The position numbers and the translations under genes were made by a program. A DNA stretch of 64,000 nt from Cantharellus purpuraceus (lineage: Eukaryota > Basidiomycota > Agaricomycetes > Cantharellales > Hydnaceae): positions 1,240,001 to 1,304,000 of the forward strand of contig JALBUN010000001.1 of NCBI GenBank assembly GCA_025174535.1, given 5' to 3'. The notes under the pieces are model-generated. The model saw only the letters and a list, made by a program, of their open reading frames with translations. It had not been told where the DNA came from and made no database searches. Below, in pieces: positions 42,809-55,360 of this stretch. The stretch's first letter is position 1. Every line of letters starts with the position of its first letter.

Positions 42809-45158
42809 ATGCCTCAAGCAGCATCTATCAGAGGAAGCGTGCCACCACAACAGCCTTCTCGTGCGACTAGTCCGTACATTGAAGACGACAACGAGGTACT
42901 TAGGACCCTTCACATCCATCACAGCTTCATCATATGCGTTGCCTTTCTGTAGGTTCCGTTCTTTGATCTAGTCGATGAACTTCAGCAATATGTGAGCATC
43001 GTCGTTATGACCTCTCCATTCCACCACGTCTCCATCCGTTTTGTCTGGGAGACATCAATGCTGGCCCTTGATTCGTCTCATCAAATATAGCTCTGCTATT
43101 GGCCCATGCTGGGGCCTTTGATCTGCTTCCTGGCTCTGCATACCGCAACCATCACTATGATGAAACCTTTTGTCTCTTGTAGAAGCTCTTTGGTGTCTTT
43201 CTGTGTCGATGGAGGCCCCTCAACTTGCATGGTTATTATGTTATGCCACACCATAACCTTCTCTGCTATCGTTCCATCATCCTAAAAAGGCTTTGGCGTC
43301 TTCATGACAATCACTGTCTCGAGGTCTGCCATTCACACCAGCTCATCTTTATGACTAGGGCATCAATGTTCAAGACATCACGAAATTGAAGGTTAGCTTG
43401 TTAGACGTTCTGTGTTGTTCGACCATCGACCCAAATAGTCTGCTGGCTTGAACACTATCACTGGTGTTAAAATGAATTCTAAAAGACAATTACTGAAGAT
43501 CAAGGTTTCTTTACTCTTTCTTTATCCGTGTAGACTTACCATGAGACTTCAAGGGTTTATCCGAAGCAAAAGTGGAGAAGATCAAGGTTTTGGACTTCAA
43601 TTGATTTTTCATTGCGCGAATATATCTTAATCTTAGTTAGGATGCTGTTGTCAAGTGTCTGGTAGGTCCCAGCGGTCATTAGACGCGGGGAGCCTGTTGT
43701 ATTGCATCATCTCTAGGGATCTTCCTTTGCTACCGGTCTTGAAGTTCAAGAAAAGCGTCAAACCGTCCAATTCATAAGCACAGGTAGCAAATCAGTTGAT
43801 GCCATCCTTGGTGGTGAGCCGTATATTACATTCTATCATGGCAAGCCGTACTTTTCAAATCAACCACAGGGGGGTTTCAAACACAATCTATCAGCGAAGG
43901 TGAAAGGTATTGCTCAAGAAGCCATTGGTCAGCGTAAAATTCTGTCTACATACAGTGTATGGCGAGTTTCGGACAGGAAAGACGCAACTAGCACATACAA
44001 TGAGCGTCATCGCTCAGCTTCCCATTGAAATGGGAGGTGCCGAAGGGAAGGTTGTCCCTTCACCATCATCCCATTCTACATTCGCTAATCTCACATCATT
44101 TCTCTTATAAAGGTCGCATACATTGACACCGAAGGTGTTTTCTTTGCCAGTCACTAGCATGCATGTTCATCCAAATGATTTCCCGTCACCAGGGACTTTT
44201 CGTCCAGAACGTATTAAAGCCATTGCGGATAGATTCGGTATTAGTAGTGATGATGCCCTTGGCAATATTCTTCACGGTGGATTGCGCACCTCTTCGCTTA
44301 TTCGATTCACTCTTGACAAGTGCCAATGTTCAGCCCGCGCCTTCAATAGCGAACACCAAGTATGTCAACCTATCGGTCCCAGATGATAACTAATTCGACC
44401 ATCGTACAGCATGAACTACTGGAAGAACTTGGGGGTCGATTTTCACAGGAAAAATATAAGCTCTTAGTCAGTTCGCGTTTTTTTTTTCACATTCATGGCT
44501 TTCCAGTACAACGTCTGGCCTCCAATATAGATTGTCGATAGTATCATGGCTCTCTTTCGAACAGACTTTTCTGGTAGAGGAGAGCTGAGTGAGCGGCAGC
44601 AAAAGGCGGGTCACTAGATCAAATGCCCTTCCCTAGACTAACCTATTTATCTTTTAGTTGGCTCAGGTACTACCAGATTTTATATGCCACTCTTTGTTGA
44701 ATCTGCAAACCTTGCCCAGCATTTACAAAAACTCACGAGGCTGTCGGAGGAATACAACGTAATGTTTCCCGTTTATTGACCTACTCTGCTATATCCTGTG
44801 TTCCGCAGATCGCCATATTACTCACAAACCAAGTCCAATGTAAGCGCCATTTTTCTGTTCTTTAGTTGTAACTTCTCGAGTTCATATGTTGCAGCCGATC
44901 CCGGTGCAACATTAAGCTTTGCTCCTGGTGGTGCGATGAAGCCCATTGGGGGACATATCTTGTCTCATGCTTCAGCGACTCGGATGGCCCTTCGCAAAGG
45001 TCGAATCCTATATATTTCCCGTTTGTCCCCTTTCTACTACTCTTGACTACACCACAGGCCGAGCTGAAGAACGTGTCGCGAAACTGGTCGACAGTCCCGA
45101 TCGTCCTGAAAGCGAAGCGTCCTATAAGTTAGATGACGGCGGATGGGCAGATGTCTGA
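42809..45158 (+). CDS. DMC1: Meiotic recombinase Dmc1
   Basis: RecA-family strand-exchange protein that pairs homologues in meiosis. The ATG at 42809 gives [20 protein letters not shown], then '[13 protein letters not shown]', '[11 protein letters not shown]', '[19 protein letters not shown]', '[11 protein letters not shown]' (helix-hairpin-helix N-terminal domain), '[20 protein letters not shown]', Walker A 'GEFRTGKTQ', '[20 protein letters not shown]', Walker B '[12 protein letters not shown]', '[14 protein letters not shown]', '[19 protein letters not shown]', '[17 protein letters not shown]' and '[20 protein letters not shown]'. '[22 protein letters not shown]' features and 'SDPGATLSF' fit Dmc1, not Rad51. 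There are about fourteen exons, some under 30 nt long. Two introns are odd: 42992-43358 is 367 nt, and 44606-44657 appears to be GC-AG. The stop TGA is at 45156-45158. Confidence 0.93.
44606..44657 (+). other. Probable GC-AG intron in DMC1
   Basis: 'ERQQK' ends at 44605 (AAG) and the next family residues 'LAQ' start at 44658 (TTG GCT CAG), followed by an ordinary GT intron. Only a GC donor (GCGGGT) at 44606 with the AG at 44656-44657 joins them in frame. The nearby GT at 44610 would shift the frame. Confidence 0.6.
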
Positions 45159-45441
45159 CACTCCTGTTCGCTTCTGATTCATTCCCCTGCATTGAACAAG
45201 AACGTGGTTTGCTGAAAGCGTGGTTTGCTGTTGTTGTGATTTCAACTGTTAGCAATTAGCAGTTAAATTAGTCTGTAACCCTCTCAACTCAAAGATACGC
45301 GGTCGGTGATAAAATTATGATTATAAGTCAAGGTTCACCATGCTCAGCGCTCAGTAGAGGTTCAAGTTTTCATTCACTGTACATGAAAGACTAGCGCACA
45401 AGGAAGGACTACACTATGATTAACGGAGTGCCATTTTGTTA
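45159..45441. other. Convergent intergenic region
   Basis: 283 bases between the 3' ends of DMC1 and CWC25. It holds only untranslated sequence, with nothing notable. Confidence 0.5.
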
Positions 45442-46867
45442 TTAATCGACACCAACCATACTGGCCCTTCCTCTCTTGATTCTCTCAGCTAGTCCGCCTT
45501 CCATCCCACCAGCATATACTCTTCTCCGTTCACCGTCCAAAAACCCACCAATCCCACCACTCTTTGCATGTTGCAGACGTTGTCTTTCTTCCCGTTCCTT
45601 TTCCTCTTTCTCTTGCACCAACATAGCCTCAAGGCGCTGACGACGCTCAGATGTAAGCTCCTGCGCGGACGAACTCATAGCAGCAAGGCGAGCAGCGCGG
45701 TCAGCTTCTAACGACGCTTTTGGGGCAGCCGGTCGAGAGTCAGGAGGGGACGGGCCAGAATAAGATGCAAGACGCGAGTAATTATCACGGGACCGCGACA
45801 CACGGGTGGAACCATTAGATGGCTGGTCTAGATCCACATCTGAGGCTCCGTTTCTGTATGATGCTCTAACAGTTCTCCTGTCTGGCTCCGAGGATGATGA
45901 ATGCGACCGACTACTGCTGAATTTGCGCACTCCTCTCCTATCAGAGCGATCGTGATCATGGGAGGGCATACGACTGTGGTTGTGGCGGTGAGAAGGTAAA
46001 GGAGACTGGTGACGATCTCGAACGTCAGGTAAATAGCGCCGGGGACTGCGACTACGACTTCGCCTATAGCGACGTGAGCGATCAGGAGAATAAGAACGAT
46101 CGTGGTGTCGACCTGGGGGGGATGTGGAAAGCGATCTTCCCCGACTACCCGCAGACTTTGCATGTTCCTTCGCTAAAGCTTTGAGTTTCTTCTTCTCCTC
46201 TTTCGCTTCCTTTCGAGCTTGCTTGTCTCGTTTCTTATCCTTATTTGTGACAACTATGCCATTACGCTCTTGTAATTCCCTGAGGCGCAAGGGGTTGGAG
46301 AGAAGAGTCTGATAAGCAGCTTGCTCCTGCTGCTTGATGGCGAACAGTGGATCCTCTCGGACTTTAGCTGCCGTGTCTCGAGCACTGTTCGCATTTTGAA
46401 CAGCAATGAAATTCTTGTGTGAAGCCCCAACCTGAAATTATTTAGCTCTAGTATTACAAGATAAGACATAAAGTGACAGACCTTGGCATTCTCGTCACCA
46501 GTCAACATCTTATCCACTCGCTTCTTTCCAAGCAGGTAGTCTTCAAGCTCATTCGCGCTAGCTCCACTCCCACTCGCAGGAGTGGCATACATCCATTCCA
46601 GCTTTTCAGACCTCTTTTTCCCCGTTTGTTCCTCTTGCAACCGTTGAAGCTCTTGAAGCTGACGTTCCTCTTCAAGCTCTTTACGCAATTGGTCCAATTT
46701 CTTTTTCTCTTCGAGCTGTCAGATGAAATGAAGTCGTCAGCCATACCTGGTGAGCATCGCAAAACTGAGGTCCTCACAGCTTTCTTCTCCTCCAGCCAGA
46801 CCCGCTCCTGATTCTTCAACAGGAGCGGATGCCACGACTTCTTCATGTTCAAATCTCCACCACCCAT
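45442..46867 (-). CDS. CWC25: Pre-mRNA splicing factor Cwc25
   Basis: Cwc25 joins the spliceosome late and is needed for the first transesterification step. The ATG at 46867 starts the conserved Cir_N domain: '[20 protein letters not shown]' and '[10 protein letters not shown]', joined over a 61-nt intron to '[20 protein letters not shown]'. '[17 protein letters not shown]', the '[16 protein letters not shown]' helix and '[20 protein letters not shown]' are also conserved, with a second intron near 46400-46480. The C-terminal half is rich in Arg-Ser and His with many short charged repeats ('[17 protein letters not shown]'), typical of the fungal and animal orthologues, and ends '[17 protein letters not shown]' at 45442. 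Start, domain order and length (about 430 residues) all fit. It is read divergently from RPB2. Confidence 0.92.
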
Positions 46868-47180
46868 CTTGTGATATCTCTTTGGTTAACGTGAAAATGT
46901 TTTGTTTTGGGAGTCAACGGCGAGACGTGGGTGATAACAGACAAGCACTGTTGTGGGTGTTTGTTGTCGCAGTGACAAACCTTCGCGTTTGCCACCATTC
47001 TCACAATTTCACCAGCAGGCGTGTACTACTAATCACGGCTGTACTTGCTTGTCGTCTGTTCTGAATATCCCACCCGTCCAAAATAAGCTGCCATAGCATC
47101 AAGCTCGGACACTATTAATTGGAGTCGCGAAAGCTGTCCTCGTTCAAAGTTGGCCTATTTCCAGGAGCGATTCCCGAAGC
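46868..47180. promoter_or_regulatory. Divergent promoter, CWC25 and RPB2
   Basis: 313 bases between the start codons of two constitutive RNA-synthesis and processing genes. No TATA box stands out, as expected for housekeeping promoters. Confidence 0.5.
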
Positions 47181-50100
47181 ATGAGTCAAGGTGCGTCCTC
47201 TATTATTGTATTGTGTATCGGGAATACTTACAGCTAGGAAGCTCCTAAACAGGACCAACACGATAACAGTGGATATGACAATGACGCTGAATATGAGGAG
47301 ATAACTCAAGAGGACTGTTGGACCGTCATATCCTCATTCTTTGAGGAAAAAGGTCTGGTCAGACAGCAACTAGACTCCTTCGATGAATTCGTGCAAAACA
47401 CGATGCAGGAGCTCGTGGAACAGAATCAGCTTCTCATTCTTGATCAAGGAGACCAACATACGGGACATGACATGGACATGACCGTAAGTTCTCATGTTGA
47501 CTTTTTGTGGGGGCATCTGTGTCCTTAATGTTGAGATACGTGTAGCGACGCTACGAAATCAAGTTTGGGCAAATATATCTATCACGTCCCACGGTAACAG
47601 AGGCCGACGGAAGTGTTGTGCCAGTCTTTCCACAGGAAGCTCGTTTGCGAAATTTGACCTACTCCGCACCTTTATACATTGAAATGAAAAAACGTGTTCT
47701 CGTTGGTCAGGAAGACCCCAACAAGCCTTATGGAGAAATGGATTGGCGAGTCGAAGGCCCAGAGGATGAAGGTATGACCAAAGTGTGGATAGGCAAGGTC
47801 AGATTTGGCAGATGTCTGTGCATGACAGTCACTCATGAGATGTTCTAGGTGCCAATTATGCTTCGCTCCAGTTTCTGCATACTTTCAGATCTTAATGAGG
47901 CTGATCTGTATGATCTGAACGAATGTCCATATGACCAAGGCGGTTACTTCATCATCAATGGTTCGGAGAAGGTGCTCATTGCGCAGGAGCGCATGGCCGG
48001 AAACCATGTATATGTCTTTGCCAAGGCACAACCGTCACCAGTCAACTTTCTCGCAGAGATACGAAGCGCGGTCGAGAAAGGCGGAAAGATGGTTAGCACG
48101 TTTCAAGTGAAGATGTTCCACCGAAGTCAAGAAAAATCAGTGAGCAATCAGACAACTTACCTCGTTGCTCATGTATTGACTTCTTTGGAGTCTGGAAATG
48201 TTATTAAGGCCACAATACCGTATATTAAGACTGACATCCCAATTTGGGTGGTCTTTCGTGCCCTCGGCGTCATCTCAGACCGTGACATCCTTGAGCATAT
48301 TTGTTATGATATGCAAGATGTGCAGATGCTGGAGATGCTAAAGCCGTGTATCGACGATGGTTTTGTTATTCAGGATCGAGATGTGAGACCGTGTTAGTTC
48401 GTATTTATGCGGATCACTAGGCTCAGACACTCTCAGGTCGCTCTTGATTTCATTGGCAACCGTGGCACGACCACTGGTCTATCGAGAGATCGTCGTTTGC
48501 GCTATGCGCAAGAAATTCTTCAAAAGGAGATGCTACCTCACATTGCCATGTCCGATGGCAAAGAGTCAAAGAAGGCATACTTTTTCGGGTATATGGTCCA
48601 CCGTCTTCTGCTAGCTGCGCTGGAGCGTCGAGAGCTTGACGATCGCGACCACTTCGGCAAGAAGCGCCTTGATCTGGCAGGGCCACTACTTGCCAGCTTA
48701 TTCCGAATGCTATTCCGTAAGCTCACGAAGGACGTCTATCGATATTTGCAAAAGGTTGTTACCAATGTTGATGGTCATATTACTTGCTTACACTTCACAT
48801 ACAGTGCGTTGAAACGCACAAAGAGTTTAATCTCAACTTGGCGGTAAAGCCCAACACTATTACCAATGGCCTGAAATACTCGCTGGCTACGGGCAATTGG
48901 GGTGACCAGAAAAAGTCCATGTCATCCAAGGCAGGTGTATCGCAAGTTTTGAACAGATATACATTTGCATCAACACTTTCCCACCTGCGCCGATGTAACA
49001 CGCCGTTGGGGCGTGAAGGGAAAATTGCCAAACCCCGGCAACTTCATAACACACACTGGGGGATGGTTTGTCCTGCGGAAACACCCGAAGGGCAGGCTTG
49101 TGGTTTGGTCAAGAATTTGGCGCTCATGGCATGCATCTCCGTCGGTTCACCTTCACGACCTGTCATCGAGTTCTTGGAGGAGTGGGGTTTGGAGTCCTTA
49201 GAAGAGAATGCTCACTCAGCAACCCCATGCACAAAAGTATTTGTGAATGGTGTATGGCTTGGTGTTCATCGAGACCCAGCTAATCTCGTGAAGACGATCA
49301 AGAAACTCCGTCGCAAGGACGACATCAGTCCTGAGGTGTCTCTCGTCAGGGACATCCGTGAGCGAGAGTTAAGGTTGTACACAGATGCGGGCCGCGTTTG
49401 TCGTCCGCTATTCATTGTTGAGAACCAGCAACTCGCACTCCAAAAGAAACATATTAAATGGCTACAGCAGGCCTATCGCGATGATGATCCTGCTCACCCC
49501 CGGTACAAGTGGGAGGATCTAGTGAAGGGTGGTATCATCGAGCTTTTAGATGCAGAAGAGGAGGAAACAGTTATGATTTCTATGACGCCGGAGGACCTCG
49601 AGAATTCACGATTACAGCAACAGGGGGTACAGACAACTACCAACGATGGAGAGTTCGATCCCGCCGCAAGGCTGAAATCTGTTATGCATGCGCATACGTG
49701 GACTCACTGTGAAATTCATCCCAGCATGATTCTAGGTATATGTGCTAGCATCATTCCATTTCCGGACCATAATCAAGTGAGCCCAGCGTTCGTTAGTAGC
49801 CTCAGGCATTGCATTCTTATCGTATTTCCTAGTCTCCTCGTAACACATATCAATCAGCAATGGGTAAACAAGCCATGGGAATCTACCTTACCAATTTCCT
49901 CGTCCGTATGGATACAATGGCAAATATTCTCTACTATCCCCAAAAGCCACTTGCTACCACTCGGTCGATGGAATATCTGAAGTTTCGCGAGTTACCAGCT
50001 GGCCAAAATGCAATCGTGGCTATATTGTGTTACAGTGGTTACAACCAGGAAGATTCTGTCATAATGAATCAGAGTTCCATTGATCGTGGCCTTTTCCGCA

Positions 50101-51437
50101 GCATGTATTACCGAAGCTACATGGACATGGAGAAGACATCTGGTGTCCATCAGCTAGAGGAATTCACGAAACCCACTAGAGATACGACTTTAAGGATGAA
50201 GCATGGGACATATGACAAACTCGAAGATGATGGTCTCATTGCTCCTGGGACTGGTGTTCGGGGTGAGGATATCATCATCGGCAAAACAGCGCCCATCCCA
50301 CCCGAGAGCGAGGAGCTGGGACAAAAGACGAGTAGTCACACTCGACGCGACGTATCTACTCCGCTAAAGAGTACTGAGAGTGGCATTGTGGATCAAGTTT
50401 TGATAACCACAGGTTCAGATGGACAACGATTTGTGAAGGTGCGAGTCCGCGCGACGCGTGTTCCTCAAATCGGGGACAAGTTCGCATCGCGACATGGGCA
50501 GAAGGGGACCATTGGTATCACATATCGGCAAGAGGACATGCCTTTCACTGCTGAAGGTATCACCCCTGATATTATCATCAACCCTCACGCAATTCCGTCA
50601 CGAATGACCATTGGACATCTTGTTGAATGTTTGCTATCCAAAGTCGCAACACTTATCGGCAATGAGGGTGATGCTACACCATTCACGGAGTTAACTGTAG
50701 AGTCAGTGTCGACATTACTCCGAAAACAAGGTTATCATTCTCGAGGGTTGGAGGTGATGTATCACGGGCACACTGGAAGAAAGTTACAGGCCCAAGTGTA
50801 TTTGGGCCCAACTTATTATCAGCGACTGAAGCATATGGTCGATGACAAAATCCACTCCCGGGCAAGAGGGCCAGTACAGATTCTGACGCGCCAACCTGTG
50901 GAAGGTCGGAGTAGGGATGGAGGTCTGCGTTTCGGGGAAATGGAGGTGTGTCGCTTACTAGGCAACTCTGTGATTCACTAACGTTGTATTCTTAGCGTGA
51001 TTGTATGATTTCCCACGGCATTGCTGCTTTCCTTAAGGAACGTCTATTTGACGCTAGCGATGCCTATCGCCTACATGTATGCGACATGTGAGTCGTTGAA
51101 AGAGATCAGTGGACTTTGACTCATCCTCGGTTTCTATACAGCTGCGGTCTGACAGCGATTGCAAACCTTGTCCGTCTTGCTCCACTATTACCAGATTGTA
51201 TCTGCTTGTTAAATGTCTTGTGACAGAAAAAGCAGAGTTTCGAATGTCGAGCCTGTAAAAACAAGACGCAGTGCTCGCAATTATACATACCTTACGCTGC
51301 GAAGCTTCTAATACAGGTTGCGCGCCTTTGTTTATACTATTCGATCCCAATACTCACCCCAATATTCCCAGGAATTGCAAAGCATGAATATCGCTGCTCG
51401 ATTATATACTCAATCGACCGGTCGTATACGCGATTGA
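47181..51437 (+). CDS. RPB2: RNA polymerase II second largest subunit Rpb2
   Basis: Catalytic-core subunit of RNA polymerase II. The short first exon (ATG AGT CAA G at 47181) splices to '[18 protein letters not shown]'. Protrusion and lobe follow: '[20 protein letters not shown]' and '[11 protein letters not shown]'. The fork region is '[20 protein letters not shown]' with '[20 protein letters not shown]', and the hybrid-binding region is '[20 protein letters not shown]' and '[15 protein letters not shown]'. The wall and anchor read '[20 protein letters not shown]' and '[19 protein letters not shown]', then the C-terminal zinc ribbon with CDIC and CRAC, spread over short exons. The end is '[17 protein letters not shown]' with TGA at 51435-51437. 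Introns are about 40-75 nt, clustered at the 5' and 3' ends. Length is normal at about 1,220 residues. No defects were seen. Confidence 0.95.
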
Positions 51438-51614
51438 GATAGATGTATCCATAGCTTGTGATTCTCTGGTATCATGTAATTTAGCTGTCACTCCTGGCCA
51501 TTGCTCGCACGTCAGGTCACTCAATTTTGCTGTACTCCACCAAGCTCTTACATAAAATAAATATACAATGAGTCTATTAAATGCGCCCAAATCAGAACAC
51601 AGTTCAACATTGCA
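51438..51614. terminator. Convergent 3' region, RPB2 and PTM1-like gene
   Basis: 177 bases between the two stop codons. An AATAAA (in ATAAAATAAATATA, about 51555) is a plausible polyadenylation signal for RPB2. Confidence 0.35.
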
Positions 51615-54101
51615 TCAGTCGTCCTTACGCCCAGTGCCGTTCATCAATCCTGCTCGTTCGTCTTCTGCACTCAGCCGGATTGCACCACCCCGCTTCCGAG
51701 GATCATCATCATCATCGCTATCTTGATCACCAATTTCGAAGACAACATCCTCTGACATGGGCACCTGCCGTGAGCCGTGCGCGCGGCCCAGACCTTCCTC
51801 CCCATCGTCATGTGCTCCCATTCGTCTTTGAAGGGCGTCGAATTCATAGTTATCCGCTGCGTCATTTTCGTCTTGTGCAAGCTCTTCGGACATAGCCAGT
51901 GTAGATATGCATAATGTAAGATTAGACAACTACAAAATGAGGGAAAGCTAATGAGAAGGTGCTTATCTTCGATTATGCTCAGTGGGCCGCCATAAGTAGG
52001 CGATTGACCAAAATACAATGAGATAAAGCAACACCAAGAAACCGTCCAGGAGCCACCACCTTGTTTTCCATGACTTGGCGGCGTAGTCTAAGTGTTTCCA
52101 TCACTACACAAGCTTTAATACGTAAATAAAAGTGTTAGCGCACCTTCCGCTAGACGATTGGAGAACTGCATAGTCGACACCACAAAGAAAACCAATATAC
52201 ATGTCGTTGTTCCGATTAGGATGTAATACAGTCTCCTGAACATGGTCAATTTATAGTGCTGCTTACGAGATTGAAGCTCGTTGATTGTCCCTGTGGTGTG
52301 GTAATCAGGCCTGTTTTGCCTTTGGCTAACTACTTCACTTACCATGGAGAGCGTACATGATCCACAACATGAAACCACTCAGGGTGAAAGCCAATGGGAT
52401 GACAAACAATAGCAATACCAAAGCCGACGTGGACTCTAATTGCAATTCGACGATGCCCACCGCGTACAGAACTGAAGAAGGGGTTAGCACACATGTCGCA
52501 AAATCACACAGGATATGCACCGCCAAACACGAAATGAGCAGCAGTGAGAATCCGACAGCGGAGCATAGCTCGACCAAGAGATTCTCGAACAACACTGAGA
52601 CCCAAGGAGACGATTAACAGAAGAAAGAATGACAGAGCATTTCGCCCAGCATCTAGAATCGCCACTGCATCAAACGAAGTGACCTCAGTGTGCATATTTC
52701 ACATGAACACTGCCTACGAACCGACGAAGAGGAACACAGTGGAAGTTGTAGTCCCTGATCGATGTGCATTTAGGTATCTATAGTACGCTGTATATCGTGT
52801 CAGTGTGTCAACCTAGCTTTGTTGGAAAGGAATTTCCTTACCCCAGCTGGCTACCATCTCAATAATCAAGAAGGCAACAAGGCCCGAGATGTAATACTGA
52901 AATATTCTTCAAAAAAAAAAAAAAAGCTTTTGGAGAACCCAATATATGGACTAACCTGGATAGGAAGCAGATCTTCTTTATGCTTGTAGCACAACAGAGC
53001 CCAAGCCCCTCCAAGCACAAAATATGCTAGGAACATTGTAAAATAGAACTAAAAAGCAATCGTATCACTAAATAACAGTACATATTACCGAGGACCTACG
53101 TTTACTTTTGGGTAGTCAGTCGCAGGTAGCTGGCCATCGAAAGTATTTTGAAACAAAATAGTTCCTTGGTAACCTGGGTGTGGAGAGCCACTGTCTTGAC
53201 GTTTGTTTAAGGTGTCGACTGTGAGAGGAACTATAACTGGAAGACGGATAAGACACAAATTGAGCATTACTAGCCACAGTTGACAACGAATGATACCTGC
53301 TCACCTACGCAGTAGTAACCCGTGTAGCGCACGTCATACTTGATTGGATTCTCGTACCAAAGAGTCCCCGACGAGAGTCTGGCATTAGAGTCCGTAGAGT
53401 TCTGACGACGGAACAGATCACGCCTTGTTACAGTCCTTCTTGCTCTCGTAAGAGATCGCGACGTGGACGAAAGAGAAATGCCACGAGGGGCAAAGAAAGG
53501 TGTGTCGTACTCGCTTTCAGGAGGTTCTGGATTGCCGTCAGGATCATTCCAGAAATCAGATCCTTGGGCAGGCAGGTCTGGTGTCCGCGGGGGCTCCTGA
53601 CCCAAGGTGGAGTTATTGAGATGGAAACCAACACGAGCATCCCAGAATGTGGTGTCGCTGAGAGACTTGTCTGATGGGAGGTCAAAAATGAAGTGGCCAA
53701 GGGATGAGGAGTTGCAGAAACTGTTGCTGAGAGCGGCCGTTGTACAAACGTACGTTTTCTGATTGCTCTATAAGTTCAAGAGGTGTGTCTGCAGCTTTGG
53801 CTTACAGGTAAGGTATCATCAACTTGCGAAGACGGCCTGCCCAAGTAGGCTACGTCTTTCCACTCATAGATAACCATTGCAACCTGGCCTTGTGAATCAC
53901 GGTCAAAAGTGACTGAAAGATGCGCGCATTACTCTGGCGATGTCTATATGTTAGTGGCGGCACAAACGAACCGTTTATATGTGCTTTCTCTCCACCCCAC
54001 ATCCCACTGCAAACCTGCCTCTGCCAATCTGCGTCCGAAACAGGGACTTCATACGCATTAGCCAAAACTGCTAAGCCCAGTAAGAGGGGAGAAAGCAGCA
54101 T
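51615..54101 (-). CDS. PTM1/GPR107-type seven-transmembrane protein (GOST family)
   Basis: Golgi and endosome seven-helix protein of the Lu7TM/GOST family (yeast Ptm1, human GPR107/TMEM87), implicated in membrane traffic. The ATG at 54101 starts a signal peptide (MLLSPLLLGLAVLANAYEVP). A long lumenal domain follows with N-glycosylation sequons (NGS, NSS, NNS) and conserved cysteines ('TYVCTTAALSNSFC', 'RYTGYYCV'), and an Arg/Ser-rich inserted loop ('SLTRARRTVTRRDLFRRQ'). The membrane part includes 'FYFTMFLAYFVLGGAWALLC', 'ISGLVAFLIIEMVASW', 'ALSFFLLLIVSLGLSVVRES', 'FVFGGAYPV'-type segments and 'ALVLLLFVIPLAFTLSGFML'. The cytosolic tail is acidic, 'VVFEIGDQDSDDDDDPRKRG', ending at 51615. About ten introns. 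Assigned from architecture and sequence feel; the exact paralogue is not certain. Confidence 0.75.
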
Positions 54102-54263
54102 TGGGATGGGGACGGACGTGGTATCCGTAAATGTTGATTTACCTATTCGTAGACGCTAGGAGCATCCCACGGCTCCATACTGCGAGCACGTGAATCGACT
54201 AACTGCGAGACACCTTTGTCTTCGACCACCACTACTACTCACTGTACTCCTCCTACCATCGCA
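54102..54263. promoter_or_regulatory. Divergent promoter, PTM1-like gene and PEX11
   Basis: 162 bases between two start codons, with one CACGTG at 54187-54192. Confidence 0.45.
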
Positions 54264-55360
54264 ATGGCCACTTTGGCATCACAAGTTATTCTTCATCCTG
54301 TTGTATCACACTCTCTTAAAGTCTGGGCTACTACTGTGGGCCGTGACAAGGTAGAGCAAACGCATTGACACACGGCTTTGTTGTGAACTGAGAACACTGT
54401 GGCTACTATCCACTTTCGGAAGACATATCGTGCTGTCCAATATTTTGCTAGGTTCCTCGCTTGGTATTTGATCCGTCGAGGTTATGCGGTCGAAGGCGCA
54501 CGATGGAACAATCTTAAATCCAGTCTCGCCAGTGGGCGAAAACGTCTGCAGTTGGATTATATTTCTGCCACGATTTACTGATCAACATCACGTTCATAGT
54601 AATGCGCTTGTTCAAGCCGCTTGAGAACCTTCAAGCTGTATTGCGCGCAGTACAGTCCTCGACCAATCCCTTAGAGCAATTCACAACTATAGGGCGACAG
54701 CTAGGATACTTCGGGTACTTATCCTGCGATATGATAGTCTGGGTAGTTCTATCCAACCAACGCTTCCCTCTGCCTTCTTCTGATAAGCCGCGGGTATAAA
54801 CACAGGCCCATTCCATTCGATTTATCTCCCTCACGCCTCCTCGTGCGGTCAAAGTAAACAAAACTTCTCTTCGTTTCTGGCTATCTGGTATTCTGTTTAG
54901 TATCGTAAATGGGGTCCTAAAGGTATCTCAGCATGCGTTCCAGATGCGGTGGATGTACCTGACTTCAGTATACATAGGCTGGACGTCTTGCAAATGAAGC
55001 CAATGTCTTGCGTTCACCCTCCAGCGAAAAAACGTCTCTTGGTGACGATGCTGCGAAGCGGGCCCGTCTCAATGCCATCGCTACGTTGGTTTCCCGGCTG
55101 GCTTTGACATGAGTAAATTAATTAATGACTTCCGGCCCTCAGCCAACGTACCTCCACGCGCTACCAGCTTGTCATTGATATTTTAGACGTCTGGCTGCCA
55201 GCATCAGCCCTTGGTATCGTGAATATCAATGACGGTACTGCCGGTATTCTCGGGTACGTACTTCACCTCGCATTATGAGTGTATATTAAATCCAGTTCCT
55301 GCAAGATTCATTTCGTCTATCATGGCACTGAGAACGCAATGGAAAGCTGTTTCCAAGTAA
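54264..55360 (+). CDS. PEX11: Peroxisomal membrane protein Pex11
   Basis: Pex11 remodels and elongates the peroxisomal membrane before fission. The ATG at 54264 gives 'MATLASQVILHPVVSHSLKV', then over an intron 'TYRAVQYFARFLAWYLIRRG' (the amphipathic, membrane-tubulating helix region). Next are 'MRLFKPLENLQAVLRAVQS' and 'LGYFGYLSCDMIVW', then 'RFWLSGILFSIVNGVLK', 'RLANEANVLRSPSSEKTSLG', 'TRYQLVIDILDVWLPASALG' and a last exon 'FISSIMALRTQWKAVSK' with TAA at 55358-55360. The conserved C-terminal helix and W near the end fit. There are seven exons, and two acceptors (…GGAAG and …TGCAAG) are weak but are the only ones that keep the frame. It lies divergent from the PTM1-like gene. Confidence 0.9.

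Noticed and set aside
42809..45158. RAD51 as the identity of the recombinase
   Set aside because: '[20 protein letters not shown]', 'SDPGATLSF' and the helix-hairpin-helix start match Dmc1; Rad51 has a different L2 loop and 'DSVAALFR'-type Walker B.
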